Source of the DNA: JAAZCI01 sp046462535 | GTDB lineage: Bacteria > Pseudomonadota > Gammaproteobacteria > Cardiobacteriales > Wohlfahrtiimonadaceae | Direction of reading: 5' to 3' | DNA: 64,000 bases | NCBI GenBank assembly: GCA_046462535.1 | Contig: JBKGVF010000010.1 | Location: forward strand, 1-64,000 | Shown here: in pieces, positions 34,029 to 42,839 of the stretch | How the letters are laid out: every line of letters starts with the position of its first letter | How positions within the stretch are numbered: position 1 is the first letter of the stretch | Position numbers and translations under genes: made by a program | Notes under the pieces: model-generated | What the model was told of the DNA's origin: nothing | Seen by the model: only the letters and a program-made list of their open reading frames with translations | Databases searched by the model: none

Positions 34029-35252
34029 ATGCAACACTATTTTACATTGAATGTTAATGGCGGTGCGCCAGTTAAAATGTGGACTAAAGGGGTACCCGTT
34101 GAGAAGGCGGCCAAGGAGCAGCTGATTAAAACGGCCTCACTACCAATTATTTTTGGCCATGTCGCAGCTATGCCAGATGTTCATTTTGGAATGGGGTCGA
34201 CAGTAGGGAGTGTAATTCCCACTAAAGCTGCGGTAATTCCTGCAGCTGTTGGGGTCGATATTGGATGTGGCATGATGGCTGTTAAAACTTCATTAATGGC
34301 TGATGATCTACCGGATAATCTTCGCCCTTTACGCTTAGCGCTCGAAGAGGCTATTCCCCATGGACGAAGTGGTGGCGGTAAACGGAGAAGAGATGTAGGT
34401 GCTTGGCAGGAGACGCCTAAAAATGTTGATCGCTATTGGCAGCAGCTTCTACCAGGATTTAAAAGAATTACGGATAAACATCCACGCTTTTTAAAAACGA
34501 ATAATCATAACCACTTAGGAACCTTAGGGACAGGAAATCACTTTGTTGAGGTCTGTTTAGATCTCGATGATGGTGTCTGGATTATGCTTCATAGTGGTTC
34601 TCGGGGGGTAGGTAATGCGATTGGGACTTATTTTATTGAGTTAGCCAAAAAGGATATGGGGGTACATGTAAAGAATCTCCCTGATCAAAATTTAGCTTAT
34701 CTTAATGAGGGGACAGAACATTTTGATGATTATGTCGAGGCGGTAGAATGGGCACAGCAGTATGCACGCCTTAATCGTGAGGCGATGATGGAGAATGCGA
34801 TTCAGGCGATGCGCTCTATCATTAAGAAGCCATTTACTTTAATAGAGGAAGCGATTAACTGTCACCATAATTATGTGGCAAAAGAGCAACATTATGGTGA
34901 AGAGATATATGTAACCCGTAAAGGGGCTGTCTCCGCACAAAAGGGGCAGCTAGGTATTATCCCTGGCTCTATGGGGGCAAAAAGCTTCATTGTTAGAGGC
35001 TTAGGGAATGAAGCGAGCTTCTGCTCCTGTTCTCATGGCGCTGGACGTGTAATGAGTCGGACTCAAGCACGAAAACGTTACAGTGTTGAAGATCATATTG
35101 AGGCAACTGAAGGGGTTGAGTGCCGTAAAGATAAAGGGGTTATTGATGAGACCCCAATGGCATATAAGGATATTGATGCTGTGATGGCAGCACAAGAGGA
35201 TTTGGTTGAGGTGGTTTATCAGCTAAAGCAGATTGTCTGTGTTAAGGGGTAG
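34029..35252 (+). CDS. rtcB: RtcB family RNA-splicing ligase
   Basis: GTP- and Mn2+-dependent ligase that joins 2',3'-cyclic phosphate to 5'-hydroxyl RNA ends. The 407 residues include GVDIGCGMMAVK with metal-binding Asp and Cys, NHNHLGTLGTGNHFVEV, MLHSGSRGVG, PGSMGAKSFIVRG and CSCSHGAGRVMSR, whose His336 is the guanylylated residue by comparison with E. coli His337. Usually rtcB sits with rtcA, an archease or rtcR; here none is near, and thiM starts 9 bases after its stop, which suggests co-transcription with thiamine salvage genes. RGGGKRRR-like insertion (SGGGKRRRDV) is ordinary for this branch. Confidence 0.94.
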   Translation: MQHYFTLNVNGGAPVKMWTKGVPVEKAAKEQLIKTASLPIIFGHVAAMPDVHFGMGSTVGSVIPTKAAVIPAAVGVDIGCGMMAVKTSLMADDLPDNLRPLRLALEEAIPHGRSGGGKRRRDVGAWQETPKNVDRYWQQLLPGFKRITDKHPRFLKTNNHNHLGTLGTGNHFVEVCLDLDDGVWIMLHSGSRGVGNAIGTYFIELAKKDMGVHVKNLPDQNLAYLNEGTEHFDDYVEAVEWAQQYARLNREAMMENAIQAMRSIIKKPFTLIEEAINCHHNYVAKEQHYGEEIYVTRKGAVSAQKGQLGIIPGSMGAKSFIVRGLGNEASFCSCSHGAGRVMSRTQARKRYSVEDHIEATEGVECRKDKGVIDETPMAYKDIDAVMAAQEDLVEVVYQLKQIVCVKG

Positions 35253-35261
35253 TGAACGGTA

Positions 35262-36095
35262 ATGGGATATCAAGGGATTATTAGACCATTTGGAACAAAA
35301 GAGGCTTGCCCCTATATTGAGGCTCTACGACACCATCATCCTCTAGTCCATCTATTAACCAATCATGTGGTTATGAATTTCACCGCTAATCTTATTTTGG
35401 CTGCAGGGGCCTCCCCCGCGATGGTTATTGCACCAGAGGAGGTGGAGCATTTTGCTGCAGTGGCCGATGCTCTTCTGATAAATGTTGGTACGGTAACTCA
35501 AGAGAGTAGTCGAGCGATGTTGCTTGCAGTCCAGAGTGCTAATCGTGCCGAGCGCCCTTGGGTCCTTGATCCTGTAGCAGTAGGTCCAATACTCTCTTAC
35601 CGCTCAGATCTTGTGGCAACTCTTTTGAAGGAATCTCCTGCAGTGATACGTGGCAATCCATCAGAGATTCGCTATTTGGCAGGTGAGGAGAGTGCAGCCT
35701 TAGGGCCAGATTCATTAGAATCTTCCGATAGGGCACTCGATAGCGCACTCCGATTAGCTAATAAATATCAGACAATTGTCGCAGTTACTGGCGAAAAGGA
35801 TTACATTACTGATGGGGAGTCGATCTACCAGATCACTGTCGGCTCAAATAAATTAAGTCTTATAACAGGGGCAGGGTGTGCACTATCTGCTTTAGTTGCT
35901 GCATTTCTAGGTATTGAAGCCCAGTTAAATAAAGGGGGCAGTGATCGACTCTCTTTAGTCGCCTCAGCGCTCTATATGGTGGCAAAAGCAGGTCAATTAG
36001 CCAATGATGCACCAGGATTGGGAAGTTTTCAGATGACATTGATCGATCATCTCTCTAATATGCCAAATAACTTAAGGGAGTGTGGGGGTAATTAG
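35262..36095 (+). CDS. thiM: Hydroxyethylthiazole kinase
   Basis: Phosphorylates the thiazole moiety in thiamine salvage. 277 residues of the ribokinase-like fold: LVHLLTNHVVMNFTANLILAAGASPAM near the start, WVLDPVAVG, VIRGNPSEIRYLAGEE and the anion-hole/catalytic motif ITGAGCALSALVAAF. It begins 9 bases after rtcB, and thiE starts on the base after its stop. With thiE and thiD it makes thiamine phosphate from salvaged thiazole and HMP. No thiC or thiG is present in the window. Confidence 0.95.
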   Translation: MGYQGIIRPFGTKEACPYIEALRHHHPLVHLLTNHVVMNFTANLILAAGASPAMVIAPEEVEHFAAVADALLINVGTVTQESSRAMLLAVQSANRAERPWVLDPVAVGPILSYRSDLVATLLKESPAVIRGNPSEIRYLAGEESAALGPDSLESSDRALDSALRLANKYQTIVAVTGEKDYITDGESIYQITVGSNKLSLITGAGCALSALVAAFLGIEAQLNKGGSDRLSLVASALYMVAKAGQLANDAPGLGSFQMTLIDHLSNMPNNLRECGGN

Positions 36096-36764
36096 ATGGA
36101 AAAAGTATCGCGGAAACATTTTGATTTAGGGTTATATCTCATATTAGAGCCTACTCTATGTGGCGGAATTGAGGGGATGGTAAGAACCGTGGAAGAGGCG
36201 ATCGAAGCGGGTATTACCACGTTACAACTTCGCTCTGAGGAGGAGCTCGATAAAGGGGAGCTCTATAGAGCGGGCTTAGCGATTCAGCCGATTGCTAAGG
36301 CAGCTAATATCCCCTTTTTAATTAATGATCATATCGACTTAGCATTGGCTTTAGATGCTGATGGTGTTCATATCGGACAGAAGGATCTTCCTCCTGAAGT
36401 TTGCCGTAGACTCTTAGGGGAGGAGAAGATTATTGGCCTATCAGTTGGGACTCAAGAGGAGCTAGCAGCTGTTGATTCCTTCCTTGTGGATTATCTAGGA
36501 GTGGGGCCTATCTATTCCACAAGTACAAAACGGGATGCTCGCCCTCCGTTAGGGGTAGATGGGGTTGCCAAGCTGGTTGAGCAGAATCGTAATCGAGCAC
36601 AAATCCCACTTTTAACTATTGGTGGGATTAATCATAACAATATGGCGGCTGCTTTAGAGAGTGGTGTTGATGGTATTGCTGTTATCTCTGCCATTTGTGG
36701 AGCAGAGTCAGTTATTACTGCTACCGAAGGATTACGTAACATTTTGGATAGATATCGCTCTTAA
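36096..36764 (+). CDS. thiE: Thiamine-phosphate synthase
   Basis: Joins HMP pyrophosphate and thiazole phosphate to thiamine phosphate. The TIM-barrel protein of 222 residues has the expected TTLQLRSEEE, FLINDHIDLALALDADGVHIGQ, LGVGPIYSTSTKRDA and TIGGINHNN blocks with the pyrophosphate-binding residues. The ATG directly follows the thiM stop, with GGGGGTAA upstream, indicating coupled translation. Confidence 0.95.
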   Translation: MEKVSRKHFDLGLYLILEPTLCGGIEGMVRTVEEAIEAGITTLQLRSEEELDKGELYRAGLAIQPIAKAANIPFLINDHIDLALALDADGVHIGQKDLPPEVCRRLLGEEKIIGLSVGTQEELAAVDSFLVDYLGVGPIYSTSTKRDARPPLGVDGVAKLVEQNRNRAQIPLLTIGGINHNNMAAALESGVDGIAVISAICGAESVITATEGLRNILDRYRS

Positions 36765-36835
36765 TATTAATAATATTAAGGTAAGAAGAGCGCATATTAG
36801 CAGAGATCAATAGTAGATGAGAGATAGGGATAGAG

Positions 36836-37642
36836 ATGGAAAAAAATTCAATTAGTAAAGTCTTAACGATTGCAGGGTCAGATCCAAGTGGGGGGGCGGG
36901 GATACAGGCAGATCTAAAAACGTTCTCCGCACTCGGTAGTTATGGAATGGCTATTATTGCGGCACTAACAGCACAAAGTACCCAAGGAGTCGATGGGGTT
37001 CTAACTGTACCGCTCGATTTTATTGAGGCACAATATCGAACGCTCTATAAAGATATCTCGATTGATGCTGCCAAAATAGGTGCTTTAGGGGATGGTAATG
37101 TGGCCAATAGGGTTGCCGATCTCTTAGAGGAGTTACCGGTACCATTTTTGGTGTTAGATACCGTTATGATCGCTAAAGGGGGGCATCCACTCTTAGCTGA
37201 TGATGCAGTAGCCACAATTCGGGAGCGCCTTCTCCCGTTAGCATCTGTTATTACACCCAATCTCCCTGAAGCAGCGGCATTATTAGATTCTTCTGTTGCT
37301 ACCGATTTGACAGAGATGCAAGCACAAGGAGAGGCGCTATTAGCATTAGGACCTGAAGCGGTCTTAATGAAGGGGGGGCATCTTGACGGTGAAGAGAGTC
37401 CCGACCTGTTGGTAACAAAGGGGGGAAGTTATCAATTTTCTGCTAAGCGAGTAAAGACTAAAAATACTCATGGGACAGGGTGTACACTCTCTGCGGCTAT
37501 TGCAGCGCTCTATCCTCGATATGGCTTAACTTTAGCAGTTGAGAAGGCAAAAGAGTATCTACAAGGAGCCTTAAAAGAGGCAGATCGCTTGCAAGTAGGG
37601 ATGGGCATTGGGCCGACCCATCACTTTTACCAATGGTGGTAA
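36836..37642 (+). CDS. thiD: Hydroxymethylpyrimidine/phosphomethylpyrimidine kinase
   Basis: Phosphorylates HMP twice to HMP pyrophosphate for ThiE. 268 residues; GSDPSGGAGIQADLKTFSALG at the N-terminus, TPNLPEAAALL in the middle and NTHGTGCTLSAAIAAL with the catalytic Cys/anion hole near the end are diagnostic. It lies 71 bases after thiE in the same direction and is the last gene before a terminator, completing a thiMED salvage set. Confidence 0.95.
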   Translation: MEKNSISKVLTIAGSDPSGGAGIQADLKTFSALGSYGMAIIAALTAQSTQGVDGVLTVPLDFIEAQYRTLYKDISIDAAKIGALGDGNVANRVADLLEELPVPFLVLDTVMIAKGGHPLLADDAVATIRERLLPLASVITPNLPEAAALLDSSVATDLTEMQAQGEALLALGPEAVLMKGGHLDGEESPDLLVTKGGSYQFSAKRVKTKNTHGTGCTLSAAIAALYPRYGLTLAVEKAKEYLQGALKEADRLQVGMGIGPTHHFYQWW

Positions 37643-37694
37643 TGGTTAATCAATCGATACCATCTTCTACCACATTAGATGATGATTAACCTGT

Positions 37695-37719
37695 AGGGAC
37701 TCTTTAGAGTCCCTCTTTT
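37695..37719. terminator. Terminator overlapping the 3' end of the rhodanese gene
   Basis: AGGGACTCTT with AAGAGTCCCT-type pairing (AGGGACTC, TTTA loop, GAGTCCCT) followed by CTTTTATT on the plus strand. It closes thiMED; its right arm lies inside the last codons of the convergent rhodanese gene, whose stop is at 37704-37706. Confidence 0.8.
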
Positions 37720-38033
37720 ATTGCTCTTAAATCTGCATAAAGATGATCAATTAAGTCGCTATATTCTGAGCTAGGAGGCTCAATAAAGGGATAATCTATT
37801 TTGAGCATCTCATAGCTGCCTATATTTTTTGCTGCGGTAAAACCAGCCTCTGCCAACATCATCTGAGCAAAGTGGGATCGAACCCCGGCACGGCAGTAGA
37901 GTGCGATATCAGTATCATACTGGTCGGTGTAATGGTAGATGAAGGGAAGGATTAAGAGATGAGGGATAAGAATCGCCCCTTTTAAGTGGCCTTCTACATA
38001 CTCTTCAGGGGTTCGCACATCAATTAATAACAT
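37704..38033 (-). CDS. Single-domain rhodanese-like protein
   Basis: A sulfurtransferase-type protein of about 109 residues. It starts MLLIDVRTPEEYVEGHLKGA and has the active loop YCRAGVRS with the sulfur-accepting Cys. I prefer the ATG at 38033, which has GGAGGAT 5 bases upstream, over the ATG at 38045 four codons earlier. No signal peptide, so cytoplasmic, unlike PspE. The donor and acceptor are unknown. An FNR-like box lies about 40-55 bases upstream of the start. Confidence 0.82.
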   Translation of the reverse strand: MLLIDVRTPEEYVEGHLKGAILIPHLLILPFIYHYTDQYDTDIALYCRAGVRSHFAQMMLAEAGFTAAKNIGSYEMLKIDYPFIEPPSSEYSDLIDHLYADLRAIKEGL

Positions 38034-38072
38034 TTCATCCTCCATTTAAAAGTGTTGGAGGGGGATTTTATC

Positions 38073-38086
38073 ATGATCTAGATCAA
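38073..38086. promoter_or_regulatory. FNR-like box upstream of the rhodanese gene
   Basis: On the minus strand it reads TTGAT-CTAG-ATCAT, 9 of 10 fixed positions of TTGAT-N4-ATCAA. It lies 40 bases before the preferred start codon (38033), in the 50-base gap between the rhodanese gene and the EamA gene. Confidence 0.45.
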
Positions 38087-38095
38087 GAAGGGTGC

Positions 38096-39010
38096 TTATT
38101 CTCTCTTTTGAGGAATTAAGGTAAAAGCCATACCCATAAAGATAGCTGCTACACCCACCCATTGTAGTGGGGCTATAGTAATGTTATCTACAAATAGATC
38201 GATAAAGATAGCGACTAGAGGGTCGAGAAATACCAATAGAGAGATGACCCCTGTTGAGAGTTTACGAATACTATCAAAAAAGAGGTAAAAGACGACACCC
38301 GTATGGAGAAAACCGGTGAGAAGTATATAGAGCCATTGAGTACTACTTAAACCATAAAAGTGGGAGAGATCGATGAAGGGGAGGAGCATAAGAATGCCGA
38401 GCGAAACTTGAATGAGTGTAATTGCATAGGCACTCATCTTTACTAATCCCTTTCCCGTTAAGGTTAAGAGTGCATAGAAGAGCGCCGATAACAATCCCCA
38501 AAGAAGGCCACGATTAATAAGAGGGGCACTGCTTGTCCCAATTTTATGAATTTCGGCGATCAAAAGAATTCCGATAAAGCAGGTCGCAACGGCAAGAAGG
38601 GCAGGAGCTTTTAGAGGTTCGCGATAGAGGAGTGCGCCCCCTAATAGGACAATAACAGGTGCCAAGTGATAGATTGAGATTGCAATTGTTACCCCAGAAA
38701 CCTCAATGGTTTTGAAGAAGTAGACCCAATTGAGGATTAAAAATAGAGAGCAGAGGATAATTCTTTTTAACTCTGAGGCGTCCCAACGCTCCTCTTTAAT
38801 ACCACCAGAAATCCCCCACATTACTGATAAGAAGAGTGTTGCTGCTACACAACGGATAAAGACTAACTCTAAGGCAGGAAGCCCCGTTCTCTTTGAGAAG
38901 AATCCAACAGTCCCAAAAATAATCATTGAGATAGCCATTTTAATTAAGGCCGACTGAGAATTTATCTGCTTATTGATATCTCTTGCCATATTACTATCGA
39001 TCTGTGCCAT
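38096..39010 (-). CDS. EamA/DMT family transporter
   Basis: Inner-membrane protein of 304 residues with ten predicted helices in two EamA repeats (about residues 25-150 and 165-300), e.g. IIFGTVGFFSKRTGLPALELVFIR opening the first and LWGLLSALFYALLTLTGKGL opening the second. Members of this superfamily export amino acids, metabolites or drugs; the substrate cannot be predicted. It lies upstream of the rhodanese gene on the same strand with a 62-base gap that holds an FNR-like box, so the two may be separately controlled. Confidence 0.87.
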   Translation of the reverse strand: MAQIDSNMARDINKQINSQSALIKMAISMIIFGTVGFFSKRTGLPALELVFIRCVAATLFLSVMWGISGGIKEERWDASELKRIILCSLFLILNWVYFFKTIEVSGVTIAISIYHLAPVIVLLGGALLYREPLKAPALLAVATCFIGILLIAEIHKIGTSSAPLINRGLLWGLLSALFYALLTLTGKGLVKMSAYAITLIQVSLGILMLLPFIDLSHFYGLSSTQWLYILLTGFLHTGVVFYLFFDSIRKLSTGVISLLVFLDPLVAIFIDLFVDNITIAPLQWVGVAAIFMGMAFTLIPQKRE

Positions 39011-39162
39011 AACCTATTAGTGATTGAATTGAGTAGAAAGAGTATGATCTTACCACCTCTTAAGAGGGAAGGGCCCCTTTATTTAGGGAAAAGGTGCGAA
39101 AGGGGATGAGGGTAGGTATAATAATTTTTCACAAGTTTATATTCGGGTTGATGAGGATATTG

Positions 39163-39624
39163 ATGAAAAAATTATTAATGATCTTAACATTTGGTATTGT
39201 CGCGGCTAGCTGCGCTGATGGTTCAGTCTATTCTGGTGATGTTTATACCGCCGGACAAGCAAAAGGGGAGCGACAAGTCAGTTATGGCACCTTAGTCGCA
39301 GTTCGTCCAATCACGGTTAAAGTGGGTAGCGATGGTGCTGTTGGTGGTGTTTCAGGGGCTGTCTTAGGCGGTGTTGCGGGGAATACCATCGGTGGTGGCT
39401 CAGGTCGTAATGTAGCAACAGCTGCTGGTGCTATTGTCGGTGGCATTATTGGAAACCAGGTAGAGCACGGGATAAATCGTAAGCAGGGGGTTGAGCTTGA
39501 GATTAGAAAAGATAATGGTGAGGTTATTGCCGTTGTCCAAACCGATGGCACTTCTCAGTTCCGAGCCGGTCAACGTGTACGCTTAGTGGGTAGCGGACGT
39601 AGTATCAATGTCTCCCCTCTTTAG
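39163..39624 (+). CDS. Glycine-zipper outer-membrane lipoprotein, SlyB/Pcp-like
   Basis: 153 residues. I start at the ATG at 39163 (GAGGA six bases upstream); it gives the signal KKLLMILTFGIVAA and lipobox AASC with a modified Cys. The middle part is a glycine zipper (GAVGGVSGAVLGGVAGNTIGG... ATAAGAIVGGIIGNQVEHGIN), followed by a beta-rich domain (GVELEIRKDNGEVIAVVQT), the arrangement of SlyB/Pcp lipoproteins, which in enterics are PhoPQ-controlled and help outer-membrane stability. Monocistronic. Confidence 0.87.
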   Translation: MKKLLMILTFGIVAASCADGSVYSGDVYTAGQAKGERQVSYGTLVAVRPITVKVGSDGAVGGVSGAVLGGVAGNTIGGGSGRNVATAAGAIVGGIIGNQVEHGINRKQGVELEIRKDNGEVIAVVQTDGTSQFRAGQRVRLVGSGRSINVSPL

Positions 39625-39662
39625 TACTTCGACCTATTTCACACAATATTAGTGAAAATCTT

Positions 39663-39692
39663 AAGCATCAATCAGTAAGTGGATTGATGCTT
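39663..39692 (+). terminator. Terminator after the SlyB-like gene
   Basis: AAGCATCAATC pairs perfectly with GATTGATGCTT across an 8-base loop; TTCTCTTTTT follows. Confidence 0.88.
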
Positions 39693-39817
39693 TTCTCTTT
39701 TTCAATCAATAAAAGGTATTAATGGATGGGGGGAAGATCCCTATGCCCCATCTGCATTATTAGCGCTCTCTTACCCAGAGGGCGTCTATGATGTCATGAT
39801 CTTAAAAGGAGGCCACC

Positions 39818-41359
39818 ATGACAGCCAATTTAACTCTTAAGAAGAGTTTTTTTCAAAAATCGTTGGATATTATTGAGCGAACGGGGAATCGATTACCCCA
39901 TCCAGTAACGCTCTTTGCTCTATTTGCTTTAGCGGTGATTCTATTGTCAGCAATTATAGCCCAATTAGGGATCAGTGTTGAGCATCCAGGTCGCCCTGGA
40001 GAATTTATTGAGGTGCGGAGTCTTCTTAATGGGGAAGGAGTTCACTATATGGTGACCAATCTTATCCCTAACTTTATCGGTTTTGCGCCATTAGGTGTTG
40101 TGCTCGTCACAATGTTAGGAATTGGGTTAGCTGAGGGCTCAGGCTTAATTAGTGCGCTGTTACGTGGATTTGTGATGTCAGTCCCTAAGCCATTAATCAC
40201 TATGGGGTTAGTCTTTGCTGGTATTATGTCGAGCGTGGCTTCTGATGCTGGTTATGTAGTGTTACCGCCATTAGGTGCGCTTCTTTTTGCTGCAGTTGGT
40301 CGTCATCCTTTAGCTGGACTTGCTGCTGCGTTTGCCGGTGTTTCTGGTGGGTTTAGTGCTAATCTTCTTCTCTCAGGTACAGATGCTATGTTAGGAGAGA
40401 TCACCATTATGTCGGCGGAGATGATCAATCCTGAGTATGCCTCAGGGATGAATTTAGCAATGAACTATTACTTTATCATCATCTCAGTTTTTGTATTAAC
40501 TGTGGCAGGGGCATGGGTTACAGAGCGTATTGTTGAGCCTCGTTTAGGAGAGTACCGTGGTGAGTATCGTGAAGAGGTCAGTAACCTAACTCCATTGGAG
40601 CGTAAAGGATTACGTTGGGCGGGAATCTGGCTACTGATAGGGGTTGCTGCGGTAGCACTGCTCGTTATCTATCCTGGAGCACCTTTGCGTGGTATTGAAG
40701 GGGATATGCCCATTATAAAGTCCCCTTTTATGCGCTCATTAGCCCCTCTATTAGCCTTTCTTTTCTTCTTGCCGGGGCTCGCTTATGGAATTACTACCAA
40801 AAAAATTCGTAATGATAAGGATGTAGCAGCAATGATGGCGACAACCATGAGTGCAATGGGGATGTTTATTGTGCTCTCTTTTACTGCTAGCCAATTTGTA
40901 GCTTTCTTTGCCCATACAAATATGGGATTGGTTCTAGGTGTCTATGGTGCTCAATTTTTAGAGAGTATTCGCTTAACTGGAATCCCTTTATTATTAATAT
41001 TTATTTTGATTGCAGCATTTATCAATCTATTTATTGGAAGTGCATCTGCTAAATGGGCAATGATGGCCCCAATCTTTGTTCCTATTATGATGCAGCTTGG
41101 TTATTCGCCTGAATTAACCCAGATGGCCTATCGGATTGCTGATTCTGCGACTAATGTTATCTCACCTTTGATGACCTATTTTGCCATTATTATCGCATTT
41201 GCTCAGAAGTATGATAAAAAAATGGGGATTGGAACATTGGTATCAGTCATGTTTCCTTACTCACTAGTATATTTAGTAGTGTGGAGCATAACATTAATTC
41301 TTTGGATCTTTATAGGTGTTGATTTAGGGCCTGGCTCACCTATCTACTACGGGGGCTAA
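39818..41359 (+). CDS. AbgT family transporter
   Basis: Inner-membrane protein of 513 residues with about 9-11 helices plus re-entrant hairpins. The start IERTGNRLPHPVTLFALFAL and the segments SSVASDAGYVVLPPLGALLF and GGFSANLLLSGTDAML are AbgT hallmarks. AbgT of E. coli takes up p-aminobenzoyl-glutamate; other members (MtrF) export sulfonamides and p-aminobenzoate. The usual abgA/abgB hydrolase genes are not adjacent, so the direction and substrate here are open. AAAAGGAGG precedes the ATG, and the gene has its own terminator. Confidence 0.92.
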   Translation: MTANLTLKKSFFQKSLDIIERTGNRLPHPVTLFALFALAVILLSAIIAQLGISVEHPGRPGEFIEVRSLLNGEGVHYMVTNLIPNFIGFAPLGVVLVTMLGIGLAEGSGLISALLRGFVMSVPKPLITMGLVFAGIMSSVASDAGYVVLPPLGALLFAAVGRHPLAGLAAAFAGVSGGFSANLLLSGTDAMLGEITIMSAEMINPEYASGMNLAMNYYFIIISVFVLTVAGAWVTERIVEPRLGEYRGEYREEVSNLTPLERKGLRWAGIWLLIGVAAVALLVIYPGAPLRGIEGDMPIIKSPFMRSLAPLLAFLFFLPGLAYGITTKKIRNDKDVAAMMATTMSAMGMFIVLSFTASQFVAFFAHTNMGLVLGVYGAQFLESIRLTGIPLLLIFILIAAFINLFIGSASAKWAMMAPIFVPIMMQLGYSPELTQMAYRIADSATNVISPLMTYFAIIIAFAQKYDKKMGIGTLVSVMFPYSLVYLVVWSITLILWIFIGVDLGPGSPIYYGG

Positions 41360-41391
41360 CATCTTAAGAACTCTCTAGAGTCATGATATTT

Positions 41392-41423
41392 GAGGGGGCA
41401 CCTATTAGGGTGCCCTCCCTTTT
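41392..41423 (+). terminator. Terminator after the AbgT gene
   Basis: GGGGCACC pairs with GGTGCCC(T)CC over a short TATTAG loop region and is followed by TTTTA. Confidence 0.8.
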
Positions 41424-41490
41424 ATTAGATTTGTTATAGTAAGCATTCTAAGTATTTTGGTATCAATAACAGAGTAGTGGAGATTGGATC

Positions 41491-42120
41491 GTGATCAATA
41501 GAGGAATCTATCTCTTTAAAGCACCTTTTAGTGCAGAGAGACTTATCACCCTAAATAGTGAATTATCTAAGGAGTTTGGAGCCCACCAAATTCATTATCG
41601 CAATGGAAAGGAGGCGGCTATCGATGAGGTGAGTGCCTCCAATATTGCCCTCACCTTTGGTGGAGAGACCTTAATTGACCATTATAAGAGGGAGTATGGA
41701 ACCTTACAGCTTCCTAAGGAGCATCGACATCGATCTGCGCTACTTAATTGGTTAAAGAGGGAGCGTTTCATTGAAAAGCCAACCTTTAAATTTGAGTTGC
41801 TTGCACTTTTTATCTATATACTTCTTACTCTATTTTTCTCTTATAAAAATTATCTGGCAAGTGAATCACAAGAGTTAATCATCTTTCTCTTTCCTCTCTT
41901 TGGCCCATTAGGGGTCCTAGTAGCTTTAGGGTTGCTTTATATGGCACTGGCTAATGGGCGACGCCCTATTTTGCGAATCACTGCTCTATTTATCATGGTG
42001 GTGAGTCTCTTTATGACAACGCCGCCGCTTATTATAATTTTAGTGATTATGATGTTGCTTCCTCTACTTGTCTCAATCCATCGATTAGAGCTGATCAATT
42101 TAATCGAAAAAGAGGGGTGA
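41491..42120 (+). CDS. Unrecognised membrane protein
   Basis: 209 residues that I do not recognise. The first 100 are hydrophilic and may be a cytoplasmic domain (with DHYKREYGTLQLPKEHRHR); then come about three transmembrane helices at roughly 102-122, 128-150 and 160-195. The start is a GTG at 41491 with GGAGATTGG upstream. It lies alone between the AbgT gene and the purine operon, in the same direction as both, and could share the promoter region of neither. Length and codon use look like a real gene. Confidence 0.6.
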   Translation: MINRGIYLFKAPFSAERLITLNSELSKEFGAHQIHYRNGKEAAIDEVSASNIALTFGGETLIDHYKREYGTLQLPKEHRHRSALLNWLKRERFIEKPTFKFELLALFIYILLTLFFSYKNYLASESQELIIFLFPLFGPLGVLVALGLLYMALANGRRPILRITALFIMVVSLFMTTPPLIIILVIMMLLPLLVSIHRLELINLIEKEG

Positions 42121-42342
42121 TATAAACTAAAAAAACTTTGTTGAAAGAGAAAATTTGGTAAAATATCCTCTTTAATAGAGGGGATGGAGGCTGGAAGTAT
42201 CTGCCTCTTAGCAGCTCCTTATATTGACATGGCAGTGGTGTTGCTATATCCTCTCAATTCACAATTTAGGCCCTCTTGATTGACTATTAAGAGTGCTTAA
42301 ATTTCTCTTCTTTTGACTACTACAAATGGATTGAATTTCTCA
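42121..42342 (+). promoter_or_regulatory. Leader and promoter region of the purine operon
   Basis: 222 bases. Candidate promoter hexamers are TAAAAT at 42159-42164 and TTGACA at 42224-42229 with TATATC 15 bases later. A small hairpin GAGGC/GCCTC (42187-42207) and two near-identical blocks (ATATCCTCTTTA near 42163 and ATATCCTCTCAA near 42246) may be regulatory. I see no purine riboswitch core. The purE ATG has almost no Shine-Dalgarno. Confidence 0.4.
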
Positions 42343-42837
42343 ATGGAAAAACAGAAAGTCGCCATCATCATGGGGAGCCGAAGTGATCTACCTACAATGC
42401 AACAAGCGGTGGATATTTTAACCGAGCTCGCCATCGACCACGATGTGACCATCGTTTCGGCTCACCGCACTCCAGAACATCTCTTTACTTTTTCAAAAGG
42501 TGCAAAAGAGAAGGGCTACAGCGTCATAATTGCTGGAGCAGGGGGTGCAGCACATCTTCCTGGCATGGTTGCGTCATTAACCCCTCTCCCTGTTATAGGA
42601 GTCCCTATCCAGACTCGGGCTTTAAAGGGGATGGACTCACTACTATCGATCGTTCAGATGCCAGGTGGTATCCCTGTAGCGACAATGGCAATAGGGGAGG
42701 CGGGTGCTAAAAATGCAGGATTAATGGCAGCACAGATTTTAGCGCTCTCAAATAGTGCTCTAGCAGAACGGCTAGATAACTATCGGGCAGATCAGACAGA
42801 GACGGTTTTAGCCACTTCTGTAGTTAAAGGAGTATAA
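42343..42837 (+). CDS. purE: N5-carboxyaminoimidazole ribonucleotide mutase
   Basis: Converts N5-CAIR to CAIR in purine synthesis. 164 residues; class I PurE markers [12 protein letters not shown] and [11 protein letters not shown] with the catalytic His, then [15 protein letters not shown]. The partner PurK follows two bases later, as required for the N5-CAIR route. I use the ATG at 42343 because [15 protein letters not shown] is the usual family start; an in-frame TTG 30 bases upstream has no better ribosome-binding site. First gene of a ten-gene operon. Confidence 0.95.
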   Translation: MEKQKVAIIMGSRSDLPTMQQAVDILTELAIDHDVTIVSAHRTPEHLFTFSKGAKEKGYSVIIAGAGGAAHLPGMVASLTPLPVIGVPIQTRALKGMDSLLSIVQMPGGIPVATMAIGEAGAKNAGLMAAQILALSNSALAERLDNYRADQTETVLATSVVKGV

Positions 42838-42839
42838 CG

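Noticed and set aside
42121..42342. Purine riboswitch in the pur leader
   Set aside because: The three-way-junction core sequences of the purine aptamer are not found; only small hairpins are visible.
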